Part shown: positions 27,411 to 36,492 of the stretch, piece by piece
Numbering within the stretch: the stretch's first letter is position 1
Layout: each line of letters starts with the position of its first letter
Source of the DNA: Hyphomonas oceanitis SCH89
Lineage (GTDB): Bacteria > Pseudomonadota > Alphaproteobacteria > Caulobacterales > Hyphomonadaceae
Assembly (NCBI RefSeq): GCF_000685295.1
Contig: NZ_ARYL01000004.1
Span: 1 to 64,000 of the forward strand
DNA: 64,000 bases
Reading direction: 5' to 3'
Translations under genes and position numbers: made by a program
The notes under the pieces: generated by a model
Database searches by the model: none
What the model saw: only the letters and a program-made list of their open reading frames with translations
What the model was told of the DNA's origin: nothing

Positions 27411-29675
27411 TTAACCGTCGGACAATTCCACCCCATGATCGGCCGCCAAGGCTAATACTTGGTTACGGAACGCATCGTCCGGCGCATCCAGCACCTTGAG
27501 AAAGTCCTCCCGAAATGCCCCAAGGTTAACAGATCTTACCATGCGTTTGACCGGACCGATAGCGCCGGCGGGCATGGAAAGGGCGTGGAATCCCAATGAC
27601 AGAAAGCAAAGGGCCGAGAGGGGAGAGGCCGTCGCCTCGCCGCAAGCCGACATGCGGATCGAATGGTCGGCGCAGGTCTCCGACACCTGCTTGAGGAACC
27701 TCAGGGCCGCAGGGCTCACCAGATCATATCGATCTGATACAGATGGCGTCATACGGTCCGCCGCAAAGAAGAATTGCATCAGGTCATTTGTGCCGACAGA
27801 CAGGAAGTCCGCTTGGCCTGCAAGCTCCGACAGGCTGAAAGCAAGCGCTGGAGTCTCCAGCATCACGCCCACCTCAAGCTTGGATGGCTTCTTGCCCGTC
27901 TGGTCCTCGCTCCAGGCCACTTCCTTCATCAGCAGATCGCGTGCCTCGAAGAATTCACTGGGAACGGTGACCATGGGAAACATGACGGTTAGCGGACCTG
28001 TACCGGCCGCGCGGACAAGCGCCCTCAACTGGCGCCGGAAGAGGCCTTTGTGATCGAGTGCGAAACGGATCGAGCGCCAGCCAAGCGCGGGATTTTCTTC
28101 CCGCTTCAGGTTCAGGGCAGGTAACACCTTGTCCCCGCCAAGATCGACCGTGCGGAAGATAACGCGCTTGCCATCGGCCTTTTCCAGCACGCGCTTGTAG
28201 AGCGCGACCTGGTCATTGAGGCGGGGAAGCGTTTCCGAAACAAGGAACTGGAATTCGGTGCGGAAGAGGCCCACGCCGTCGGCGCCCGCCTGATCCAGCA
28301 TGTCGAGATCAAGATCCAGACCGGCATTCAGATACAGCGATACGTGCGTTCCATCCTTGGTTTTCGCTGGCAGGCCGCGCAAGGCCGCATAAGTCGCCTG
28401 GCGCTCGGACCGCAGCGCCACCCGGCCCTTGTACGCATCGTAGAGCGTATCATCCGGGCGGATGTGGAGGACGCCCTTTTCAGCATCCACGATCACCCAG
28501 TCGCCTTGGTCGACGCGGGTGGTCAGCCCCTCAATACCGCCCAGCGTGGGAATGCCCAACGCCCGCGCAACAATTGCCGCGTGCGAAGATACAGCAGCCT
28601 CTTCCATCAGGATCGCCCGAAGCCCCGCATTCGCATAGTCGAGCAGTTCCGCCGGACCCAAGCGGCGCGCAACCAGTACGCTGCGTTCTTCACTGATCTG
28701 CGGCTTGCCATCGTCACCCGCCAGAACGCGCAGCAGGCGGTTGTCCAGGTCTTCAAGATCATTCAGCCGTTCGCGCAGATAGGGGTCGCGCGCGCTTTGC
28801 AGCCGGGCCCTGTGTTCTCGGCGCGCACGGTCAACGGAGGCTTCGGCGGAGAGGCCTGACCGGACACCCTCGCGTAGCTTCTCCGCCCATGACGGATCAT
28901 GCGCGAGGAGGCGATAGGTCTCCATCACGTCCCGCGGGTCATCGCCCAGCGCAGCGCCATCCAGCGCCATCATCTGGTCGATGGAATCCTTCAGGCCACG
29001 CAGGGCGTCTTTCAGGCGCTGAGCTTCAAGATTCTGGTCCGCCGCAAAGAATTTCGCCGCCGGAACGACAGGATCGTGCAGCACGGCGCGGCCGTAGCCA
29101 AGGCCTTCACACAGGACGCGGCCACTAAGGGAGGCAAGGTTGCGCTCCTTCTTTGTGCCGTCGCCATTGGACATGTGCTCCGGATCCATCCGATCAACAA
29201 TCTCGGCCAGCACCATGGCAATGGTCTGCAGCGTATCGATCTCATCGTCGCCATAGGCCCGCTCGGTCCGGTTCTGGACCGTCAGGACACCCAGAACGCG
29301 GCCGCCACGCAGGATGGGCATGCCGAGGAAGGCGTGGAACGGGTCCTCGCCGGTTTCCGGGCGATACGAGAAGGAGGGATGGCGCGGTGCATCCTGGATG
29401 GCCATCGGCTCTGCCCGCCGGGCAACGAGGCCGACAAGGCCCTCATTTGAGCCAAGCCGCGTGGCCGAAACGGCTTCCGGCTTCAGGCCTTCCGTTGCGA
29501 TTAGCAGCAAGGCCCCATCTGTCAGGCGCAGATAGATCGAGCAGACGTCCGCCACCATGGTGGACGCAATGATGCGCACCACCTGATCCAACCGGAAACG
29601 CGTATCGCCGTCTTCCGCCATCACCTGGCGGAGGCGGTTCATCAGGAGACGCGTGGCCGGCAGATTATAAGGCAT
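27411..29675 (-). CDS. ptsP: PTS-Ntr enzyme I (GAF-PEP phosphotransferase)
   Basis: PtsP is the first phosphotransferase of the nitrogen-related PTS: it takes phosphate from PEP and passes it to NPr and then EIIA-Ntr, regulating metabolism, potassium uptake and virulence-type traits. The 754-residue protein has an N-terminal GAF domain (about 25-165), the phosphohistidine H365 in VSSHAAIVARALGIP, and the C-terminal TIM barrel. That barrel includes GVMLETPA, GTNDLMQFFFAADR and the Cys of SACGEATASP. Enzyme I architecture is complete. The upstream neighbour is lysC and the downstream one the rodZ-like gene. Confidence 0.96.
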   Translation of the reverse strand: MPYNLPATRLLMNRLRQVMAEDGDTRFRLDQVVRIIASTMVADVCSIYLRLTDGALLLIATEGLKPEAVSATRLGSNEGLVGLVARRAEPMAIQDAPRHPSFSYRPETGEDPFHAFLGMPILRGGRVLGVLTVQNRTERAYGDDEIDTLQTIAMVLAEIVDRMDPEHMSNGDGTKKERNLASLSGRVLCEGLGYGRAVLHDPVVPAAKFFAADQNLEAQRLKDALRGLKDSIDQMMALDGAALGDDPRDVMETYRLLAHDPSWAEKLREGVRSGLSAEASVDRARREHRARLQSARDPYLRERLNDLEDLDNRLLRVLAGDDGKPQISEERSVLVARRLGPAELLDYANAGLRAILMEEAAVSSHAAIVARALGIPTLGGIEGLTTRVDQGDWVIVDAEKGVLHIRPDDTLYDAYKGRVALRSERQATYAALRGLPAKTKDGTHVSLYLNAGLDLDLDMLDQAGADGVGLFRTEFQFLVSETLPRLNDQVALYKRVLEKADGKRVIFRTVDLGGDKVLPALNLKREENPALGWRSIRFALDHKGLFRRQLRALVRAAGTGPLTVMFPMVTVPSEFFEARDLLMKEVAWSEDQTGKKPSKLEVGVMLETPALAFSLSELAGQADFLSVGTNDLMQFFFAADRMTPSVSDRYDLVSPAALRFLKQVSETCADHSIRMSACGEATASPLSALCFLSLGFHALSMPAGAIGPVKRMVRSVNLGAFREDFLKVLDAPDDAFRNQVLALAADHGVELSDG

Positions 29676-29701
29676 GGTTCTCCTGAGTTTCGCAGTCGGG
29701 T

Positions 29702-30949
29702 TTACACTGCGTCAAGTCCGAACGCCGTGTGGAGCGCACGAACGGCCAATTCGGTATAAGGCGCAGCAATCAGAACCGAGATCTTGATCTCGGAGGTAGA
29801 AATGACGTCAATGTTGATGCCTTTCTCATAGAGCGCCGTGAACATGGTTTCGGCAACACCGGTATGGCTTTTCATGCCGACGCCGATGATCGAGATCTTG
29901 GACACATCGCGCGTCACTTCAAGTTGCTCGTACCCAATATCTGCCGCCATGCTCTCAAGCGTCTGCTTGGCGATCGGGCTGTCCCGGTCGGTACAGGTGA
30001 AGACCATGTTGGCCCGCTCCGGGCCACGTGCGTTGGCCTGCACGATCATGTCGACATTCACACCCGCACGCGCTAGCGCCGAGAAGATCTTGGCGGAAAC
30101 GCCGGGCTTGTCGGCCACGCCATACAATGTGACTTTTGCTTCGTCCCGCGAATATGCAACACCGCTGACAACCTGTTTTTCCACGATTTCTTCCTCTGAG
30201 CAGACAAGGGTTCCGGGGTTCGGCTCACCTGGTTTCAGGAAGCTGGAGAGCACGCGCACCGGCACATTATGGTTCATTGCGAGTTCTACAGACCGCGTCT
30301 GCAGGACTTTCGCGCCGAGGGACGCCATTTCAAGCATCTCCTCATACGAGATTTTGGGGATCCTCCGGGCCTTGGGCACCATGCGCGGATCGGTCGTGTA
30401 GACGCCATCGACGTCGGTATAGATGTCACAGACGGTGGCGTTGAGGGCCGCTGCCACAGCGACGGCGCTGGTATCGGAACCGCCGCGCCCAAGCGTGGCA
30501 ACCCGGTCGTCATCTGTCACGCCCTGGAAACCCGCAACAACGGCAATCTCGCCGCTGTCCACCGAGTCCGGCAGGCCGCTGTTCTCAAAGCCAAGAATAC
30601 GGGCCCGGCCATGAGCCTCATCCGTCTTCAGGCGCAATTGCCAGCCCAGCCAGCTGCGGGCCTTGAGCCCGCGTCGTCGCAGCGCCAATGCCAGGAGGCC
30701 AGCGGTCACCTGCTCGCCGGACGCCACAATCACGTCATACTCGTCATGGAACAGGTCGCGCCCCAGATCCTGCCCTGCAGCACCCTCGGCAAGCGCAACC
30801 AGCTTGTTGGTTTCGCCTGCCATGGCCGACACCACGACTGCCATCAATTCGCCGCGCGCTGCACGGTCCGCTACGATATCCGCCACATTGGCGATCCGTT
30901 CGAGGTCGCCAACTGACGTCCCGCCGAATTTGAGAACTGTACGCGCCAT
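29702..30949 (-). CDS. lysC: Aspartate kinase LysC
   Basis: Aspartokinase phosphorylates aspartate, the first committed step to lysine, threonine and methionine (and diaminopimelate for cell wall). The 415-residue monofunctional enzyme has KFGGTSV (residues 7-13) at the start, catalytic regions, and two C-terminal ACT domains (about 265-330 and 345-410) for allosteric control. It lies upstream of ptsP with a 26-bp gap and is divergent from ubiG. This order is standard in Alphaproteobacteria. Confidence 0.96.
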   Translation of the reverse strand: MARTVLKFGGTSVGDLERIANVADIVADRAARGELMAVVVSAMAGETNKLVALAEGAAGQDLGRDLFHDEYDVIVASGEQVTAGLLALALRRRGLKARSWLGWQLRLKTDEAHGRARILGFENSGLPDSVDSGEIAVVAGFQGVTDDDRVATLGRGGSDTSAVAVAAALNATVCDIYTDVDGVYTTDPRMVPKARRIPKISYEEMLEMASLGAKVLQTRSVELAMNHNVPVRVLSSFLKPGEPNPGTLVCSEEEIVEKQVVSGVAYSRDEAKVTLYGVADKPGVSAKIFSALARAGVNVDMIVQANARGPERANMVFTCTDRDSPIAKQTLESMAADIGYEQLEVTRDVSKISIIGVGMKSHTGVAETMFTALYEKGINIDVISTSEIKISVLIAAPYTELAVRALHTAFGLDAV

Positions 30950-31041
30950 TTCGCCCCATATCCTGTGAAGTGAAGGGTTTGCCCTTTATATGCGCCCTCA
31001 TAGGGTTAAGTTCGACGCTGATCAAACGGGAACGCCACAAG

Positions 31042-31818
31042 ATGGTAAAAACAATCGAAGGTTCGCGCGCTGCGCCCCGTACGCCCAGCATCGATGCCGA
31101 TGAGGTGGCCAAGTTTTCGGCCATGGCAGCCGACTGGTGGAACCCCACCGGCAAGTTCAAACCGCTGCACCGGTTCAACCCTGTCCGCCTGAAATTCATT
31201 CGTGAAACAGCCGAACGCCATTTTGACATCGCGGCAGGCGCCGTGAAGCCGCTCGACGGCCTGCGCCTCCTCGACATCGGGTGCGGCGGCGGCCTTGTCA
31301 GCGAGCCCATGTGCCGCCTCGGTGCCAGTGTCACAGGCGTGGATGCCTCTGAAGCCAACATCAAGACAGCCCTGACCCATGCCTCTGAACAGGGGCTCGA
31401 CATCGACTATCGCGCCGGAACCGCTGAAGGCCTGATCGACGCTGGCGAAGCGCCGTTCGACATTGTGCTGAACCTGGAAGTGGTGGAGCATGTTGCAGAT
31501 GCCCACCAGTTCCTGAAGGATACGGCCAGCCTCGTGCGGCCCGGCGGCCTGATGATCGTCGCCAGCCTCAACCGCACAGCCAAGGCCCTCGCAACCGCCG
31601 TGATCGGCGCCGAATACGTGCTCGGCTGGCTGCCGCGCGGGACGCATGATTGGTCGAAATTTGTGACGCCGAACGAGGTCCGCACGGCTTTGCTGGCGGC
31701 CGGCATGACGCCTGAGCCCGCAACCGGCGTGGTCTTCAAGCCACTATCAGGCGCATGGATCCTCTCAGACGATACCGCCGTCAATTTCATGGTCGTTGCC
31801 CGGAGACCTGAAGCATGA
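31042..31818 (+). CDS. ubiG: Ubiquinone O-methyltransferase UbiG
   Basis: UbiG performs both O-methylations in ubiquinone synthesis using SAM. The 258-residue protein has the SAM-binding LLDIGCGGGLVSEPM (about residues 72-86), 'NLEVVEHV' (near 145) and a conserved N-terminal 'VAKFSAMAADWWNPTGKFKPLHR' (about 18-40), which is strongly family-specific. The ATG at 31042 was preferred to one 24 codons upstream because the family starts there and GGGA lies about 11 bases before. It is divergent from lysC and overlaps the following DUF924 gene by four bases (ATGA). Confidence 0.95.
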   Translation: MVKTIEGSRAAPRTPSIDADEVAKFSAMAADWWNPTGKFKPLHRFNPVRLKFIRETAERHFDIAAGAVKPLDGLRLLDIGCGGGLVSEPMCRLGASVTGVDASEANIKTALTHASEQGLDIDYRAGTAEGLIDAGEAPFDIVLNLEVVEHVADAHQFLKDTASLVRPGGLMIVASLNRTAKALATAVIGAEYVLGWLPRGTHDWSKFVTPNEVRTALLAAGMTPEPATGVVFKPLSGAWILSDDTAVNFMVVARRPEA

Positions 31819-32429
31819 GCGCACTGCCCACCCCAAAAGACATTCTCGACTTCTGGATCGGCGATGCCAGCCAGTCAGGCAAAGCAGCAGGCGAGAAGAA
31901 CAAGATGTGGTTCGCCAAGTCGCCTGAACTCGATACCGAGATAAGCGAGCGCTTCCTGCCCTTGCTGGAGACCCTCGCCGCTGGACCGCTGGCGCAGGAA
32001 TGGGCCGCGCAGGGCGCGTGCGACCGACTGGCTGCCATTATCGTACTGGATCAGTTCAGCCGAAATATATTCCGCGGCAGCCCGCGCTCCTTCTCACAGG
32101 ATATGCTGGCGCTGCGCCTCTGCAAGGAAGGCCTCGCCCTGCGCGAAGACCTCTCCCTCAGCGAAGCGGAGAGGATCTTCTTCTACCTGCCACTCGAGCA
32201 TTCCGAAGACGCGGGCGACCAGTCGCGCTCGGTTGAAATGTTCACCGCCCTGCGCCGCGACGCACGCGAAGAATTCGGGAAACTGACCGAAAGCGTGCTT
32301 GAATATGCCTATGCGCACCAATCGGTGATCGACCGGTTCGGCCATTTCCCGCATCGCAATGACGTCGTCGCCCGTAAATCCACGCCCGAGGAAGAAGCCT
32401 ATCTCGCCAAACCCGGCAGCGGCTTCTAG
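31815..32429 (+). CDS. DUF924 (YbaB-like TPR) family protein
   Basis: This 204-residue protein belongs to the DUF924 family, recognisable from 'DILDFWIGD' near residue 8, 'LAAIIVLDQFSRNIFRGSPRSFSQDMLAL' (about 71-98) and 'RFGHFPHRNDVVARKSTPEEEAYL' at the C terminus. Structures of relatives are all-helical TPR-like, but the function is unknown. It is translationally coupled to ubiG. Its stop codon shares a CTAG with the stop of the convergent permease gene. Confidence 0.9.
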   Translation: MSALPTPKDILDFWIGDASQSGKAAGEKNKMWFAKSPELDTEISERFLPLLETLAAGPLAQEWAAQGACDRLAAIIVLDQFSRNIFRGSPRSFSQDMLALRLCKEGLALREDLSLSEAERIFFYLPLEHSEDAGDQSRSVEMFTALRRDAREEFGKLTESVLEYAYAHQSVIDRFGHFPHRNDVVARKSTPEEEAYLAKPGSGF

Positions 32430-33796
32430 TCGAGCGTCTGAGGTCCGCGTGGATCAAGGCTGCGCGCAACATCCTGCTGCATCGCCCGCGAGAGGGGATA
32501 GGTCCAGGAAGCAATCGACGCCGCGAGGTATAGTCCTGCGGGAAGCAGGCAAAAGATCATGAGTAGCCCATTGATCGCCTCTGGCGAATTGTCCTGCCCG
32601 GGGCGGAAGCCCGCCAGCTGTGCCACCATCAGATAGCCCACTCCGAAAGCCAGGCTTGATCCGACCTTGTAGGCGCTTGTAAGCAGCGCGTAGTAGATTC
32701 CAGCCCTGTTCTCGCCACTGCGGGCCGCCTGCCATTCAACGACATCCGCCGTCATTGATCGCGTCAGAACGATGGGCGCGCTGAAGGCGACGCCATTGAT
32801 GATTGCTCCGATGAACAAGGGCCAGAAGCCGCCAACCTGTCCCATGAAAAAGTACAGGAGATAGCTCACCGCCGCGAACAGTGTGGCCGTGCGAAAGGCA
32901 ATGTTCTTCTCCGTACGACGCGCCAGCAGGAACCAGAGCGGCATCGCCGATACCGACACGATGAAAAAGACCATCAGGATCAGGCTGGCTTGCGTATTAT
33001 TGAGCTTGAAAACGTATTCGGCGACGAAAAGATAGTTGGAAGCCGTCACCGCGATGGCTGTACCCGCGAAGAGTTCCATGGCCAGAACGCGCCCCAGCAT
33101 CTGGTTTTTTACGGCAGCCAGAAGTGGCTTCAGCTCGAATTTCAGGGCGTTTCCGGCGTCGCCCGGGATGGGCGGGTCAGGCACGAAGAACACCGCCAGC
33201 GCGCCAGACAGGGGCAGCGAGACCAGTAGAACGGCGCCCATGACGGCCACCTGGCCAAATCGGTCAAGTTCGAATCCGAGCACTGGCAAAATCGCCGGCA
33301 GGGCGAGGAGCGTCAACATCGCCACGATACTCACGACCTCGGGCCATACGAAGAGGCGCGAGCGTTCATCATATGTCGTGGCAATCGCTGGCACCCAGGC
33401 CGAGCGCGATGTCTGAAGCAGGGTGAAGCCCACATAGAACAGCAGCATCCATCCGACAAAATAGCCCGGGCCGACGCCCGTTCGCGGCGGCATGTAGACG
33501 AAATAGGTGGCAACCGCGAGGAGCGGCACACTTAACAGTATCCAGTGCCTGACGCGTCCGAGTGGACTGCGATACCGGTCCACCAGATACCCCATCACCG
33601 GATCGGTGAAGATGTCCCAAAACCTCAGCAGCATGAAAAGAAGACCGGTCAACTCCAGCCCCAGTCCCACTTCGTGGGCATAGAGCGGCGAGAGGTATAC
33701 GGCCAATGGAAGGCCCACCCCCGCGAGCGGAATACTCAGCGTCGAGAATGCGAGAACGCGCGGTAGGGAAAGGCGTTGAGCGGGCGTTGATGTCAT
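32426..33796 (-). CDS. MFS (GPH-like) cation/sugar symporter
   Basis: This 456-residue integral membrane protein has about 12 hydrophobic helices and the motif 'LLFMLLRFWDIFTDPVMGYLVDRYRSPLGRVRHWIL' (about residues 52-87). That motif is typical of the glycoside-pentoside-hexuronide:cation symporter branch of the major facilitator superfamily. The substrate is unknown and no sugar-utilisation genes are nearby. The ATG at 33796 was chosen over a TTG seven codons upstream. It converges on the DUF924 gene. Confidence 0.88.
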   Translation of the reverse strand: MTSTPAQRLSLPRVLAFSTLSIPLAGVGLPLAVYLSPLYAHEVGLGLELTGLLFMLLRFWDIFTDPVMGYLVDRYRSPLGRVRHWILLSVPLLAVATYFVYMPPRTGVGPGYFVGWMLLFYVGFTLLQTSRSAWVPAIATTYDERSRLFVWPEVVSIVAMLTLLALPAILPVLGFELDRFGQVAVMGAVLLVSLPLSGALAVFFVPDPPIPGDAGNALKFELKPLLAAVKNQMLGRVLAMELFAGTAIAVTASNYLFVAEYVFKLNNTQASLILMVFFIVSVSAMPLWFLLARRTEKNIAFRTATLFAAVSYLLYFFMGQVGGFWPLFIGAIINGVAFSAPIVLTRSMTADVVEWQAARSGENRAGIYYALLTSAYKVGSSLAFGVGYLMVAQLAGFRPGQDNSPEAINGLLMIFCLLPAGLYLAASIASWTYPLSRAMQQDVARSLDPRGPQTLD

Positions 33797-33916
33797 ATCC
33801 ACAGACTGCGCATGCAATTCGTGACGGCCAAGTCATTTTTATGCTGCACTGCGGCTTGACGGCTGGGCCTTTAGTCGTGAGTTTCCGGCCAAATTCAAAG
33901 TAAGGGCTGACTGATA

Positions 33917-35410
33917 ATGCTGAAAAAACTGATGCTTGGCGTGCTTGGACTTGTCGTCCTGGTGGTCGGAATCATACTCGTGCGAACCTTCACTTATGGC
34001 GGCTCACCCGTCGGTGGCCGCGTTGAGCTGCCTGCCGCACCCGAGATTTCCGCAGAATCAGCCGCAGAGCATCTCGCCGAAGCCATCCGGTTCAAAACCG
34101 TCACGCTGTCCGGCGGAGACCCGCGCCCCGGTCAGGAAGGGGCATGGTTGTCCCTGCAGGACTGGCTGGTGGACACCTATCCTGCCGCGCACGCCGCGAT
34201 GACTCGCGAGACCGTGCCCGGCACGCTTACCTTGCTCTACACGTGGAAGGGCAGCGACCCGTCGCTGAAACCGCTCCTCCTCATGGCCCACCAGGATGTT
34301 GTGCCAGTGAACATCGGCACCGAGGACGACTGGACTGGCGCGCCTTTTGCCGGAGAGATCATCGACGGCTACGTCTACGGACGCGGCGCGATTGACGACA
34401 AGGGCAACCTGATTGGCCTTATGGAAGCTGCCGAAGGGCTCGCAGCTTCAGGCTACCAGCCCAAGCGGACCGTGATGTTCATGTTCGGCCATGACGAGGA
34501 AGTACTCGGGTCGGGTGCACAGGCTGGCATAGCCCTGCTGAAGTCACGCGGCGTTGAACCGGAAATGGCCCTCGACGAAGGCTTCATGGTGATCGATCCG
34601 TCGCCGATCACGGGCAAGTCGATGGCCTTTGTCGGCGTCTCCGAGAAAGGCTATATCACGCTCAAGCTGACCGTCGTCGCCGCTGGCGGACATTCGTCGC
34701 AACCGCCGCGCAACTCGGCCGACGTGGCCCTTTCGCGCGCCATTGTCGCTCTCGATGAAAACCAGATGCCGGCCGATTTCTCCAAGCCCCCGGTTTCCGA
34801 ACTCTTCCTGGCTTCTGGCCAGGACATGCCTTTCATGCAGCGCATGGCTCTAGCGAACCTCTGGCTGTTCCAGGGCGCTGTAGAATCCTCGATGGCCAAA
34901 GTACCGGCAGGCAATGCCATGATCCGTACCACGACTGCACCGACCATGCTGAGCGGTTCGGCCAAGGAAAACGTTCTGCCGCAGCGGGCAATGGCCATGG
35001 TCAATTTCCGGATCCACCCGAATGACACGCCAGAATCTGTCATGGCGCACGTCAAGGAAGTCACGAAGGATATTGAAGGCCTCGAGATCGAAATCGGAGG
35101 CGACGGTATCAGCAGCCCGGCATCGCCGGTCTCACCGACTGACAACCGCGCCTATGCAGTACTCGCAAGCGTGGCCGCTGAAGTCGGCAATGGAGCCCCA
35201 GTTGCGCCAGCGCTCGTTATCGGCGCGACAGACTCCCGCTACGCAGCGGCGATCACGCAGAACATCTACCGCTTTGCGCCCGCCCTGATGTCCCCGGAAG
35301 ACCTCACAGGCTTTCACGGCACGAATGAGCGGATCTCGGTGGAAAACATGGCGCGCCTGTCGAAAGGCTATGCACAAGTCATTCTCGGCATGGACGGCCC
35401 GGATTCCTGA
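33917..35410 (+). CDS. M20-family zinc metallopeptidase, membrane-anchored
   Basis: This 497-residue protein has an N-terminal transmembrane or signal-anchor segment (about residues 5-25) and an M20 amidohydrolase domain. Zinc-site motifs are 'LLLMAHQDVVPV' (about 115-126) and 'GRGAIDDKGNL' (about 155-165), plus 'FGHDEEVLGSGAQ' (about 194-206) with the catalytic Glu pair. It resembles the carboxypeptidase S / PM20D1 group, which cleaves or forms N-acyl amino acids. Exported peptidase function is therefore likely, but substrate is not visible. A strong terminator follows. Confidence 0.92.
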   Translation: MLKKLMLGVLGLVVLVVGIILVRTFTYGGSPVGGRVELPAAPEISAESAAEHLAEAIRFKTVTLSGGDPRPGQEGAWLSLQDWLVDTYPAAHAAMTRETVPGTLTLLYTWKGSDPSLKPLLLMAHQDVVPVNIGTEDDWTGAPFAGEIIDGYVYGRGAIDDKGNLIGLMEAAEGLAASGYQPKRTVMFMFGHDEEVLGSGAQAGIALLKSRGVEPEMALDEGFMVIDPSPITGKSMAFVGVSEKGYITLKLTVVAAGGHSSQPPRNSADVALSRAIVALDENQMPADFSKPPVSELFLASGQDMPFMQRMALANLWLFQGAVESSMAKVPAGNAMIRTTTAPTMLSGSAKENVLPQRAMAMVNFRIHPNDTPESVMAHVKEVTKDIEGLEIEIGGDGISSPASPVSPTDNRAYAVLASVAAEVGNGAPVAPALVIGATDSRYAAAITQNIYRFAPALMSPEDLTGFHGTNERISVENMARLSKGYAQVILGMDGPDS

Positions 35411-35441
35411 GGCCTTATCTCCCAAACCACAACCCTGACGT

Positions 35442-35478
35442 CCCGGCCGTTCCCCTAAAGGAGCGGCCGGGCTTGTTT
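35442..35478 (+). terminator. Intrinsic terminator downstream of the M20 peptidase
   Basis: CCCGGCCGTTCC and GGAGCGGCCGGG pair over 12 bases with one G-U, loop of six, followed by the T-rich CTTGTTT at 35472-35478. It lies 31 bp after the M20 stop codon. Confidence 0.8.
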
Positions 35479-35483
35479 CAGGC

Positions 35484-36416
35484 CTAGCTGACCGGGTCGG
35501 TCACCTTTTCAATCGGGATCGTGTAGTGCCGGGCGCAGAACTGGCAATCGATGGCCAGCGTGCCATCGGGCTCGACCATTTCGCGCAGGGCATTGTCCGG
35601 CATGCCCTTCAGCGTATCGACAAGCCGCTCTTCATTGCAGGTACAGCTGTCCAGCAGGCCAACCCGGTCTTCCATCCGCACGCCCTGTTCATGGAACAGG
35701 CGGAACAGGAGATCGGGCACGGCAAGGTCGGGATCGACCAACTCAGCATCGCTCAGCGTGCCAAACAGGGCCTCGGCCTCACGCCAGACTTCTATCGTGT
35801 CGCCGCGATTTTCGTCGCCCGCGATGCGCTGAACCATCATGCCGCCTGACACCCAGATCGGCTTCTCGCCCTTGCGGTCGAGTTCGGCCACGGCAAGCTT
35901 GATACGGCTCGGCACCTGCTCGGACTGGGCGAAATACTCTTCCGCACATTCCGACAGCGTACCCTTCTCGAGCGGCACGATGCCCTGATAGGGCGCAATC
36001 GAGGGATCGTCCTGAATAAGGATAAGGGCGAGACGTCCGGTCGGGCCGAAGAGTTGTGGCATATGCGGGGCAGCGCCCTTATTCACTTTCTCAAGATGGG
36101 CCCAACGGTCGGCGTCAAACTTGGCATAACCGCGCACGCCGCCATCGGTGCGGTATTCACCAACCAGCATGGAGACGGGCCCGTCACCCTCGGCCTGGAC
36201 CAGGATACGGCCTTCGAACTTCAAGGAAGCGCCGACCATTGCAGCCAGCGTCACAGCCTCGCCCAGAATGCGGGCCAGGTTGCGTGGATAGTCATGGCGC
36301 TGCAGGATCGGCGACAGGCTGTCAGCGCCCATGCGGACGGCACGGCCGCGCACGGGGCGCTGGTCGATCTGGAAATTGACGACAAAGTCACTGTCAGGAC
36401 GGGCAATATCGGTCAT
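35484..36416 (-). CDS. hslO: Redox-regulated chaperone Hsp33
   Basis: Hsp33 is an oxidation-activated holdase whose C-terminal zinc centre opens under oxidative stress. The 310-residue protein starts at ATG 36416 with the family start 'MTDIARPDSDFVVNFQI', not at the upstream in-frame codons that yield a non-conserved leader. The zinc-binding cysteines are in CTCN (C-x-C, near residue 252) and CQFC (C-x-x-C, near 295). A central binding domain with 'YRTDGGVRGYAKFD' is seen. In many Alphaproteobacteria it follows argD-argF directly. Here a radical SAM gene and an MFS gene intervene. Confidence 0.95.
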   Translation of the reverse strand: MTDIARPDSDFVVNFQIDQRPVRGRAVRMGADSLSPILQRHDYPRNLARILGEAVTLAAMVGASLKFEGRILVQAEGDGPVSMLVGEYRTDGGVRGYAKFDADRWAHLEKVNKGAAPHMPQLFGPTGRLALILIQDDPSIAPYQGIVPLEKGTLSECAEEYFAQSEQVPSRIKLAVAELDRKGEKPIWVSGGMMVQRIAGDENRGDTIEVWREAEALFGTLSDAELVDPDLAVPDLLFRLFHEQGVRMEDRVGLLDSCTCNEERLVDTLKGMPDNALREMVEPDGTLAIDCQFCARHYTIPIEKVTDPVS

Positions 36417-36492
36417 GGGGCACGCTTTCAGGCGGGGCGGATGGATGCCCCCATGTGGCAGCGCGAACCTTCTGCGGCAAGGGGGCGCCCCG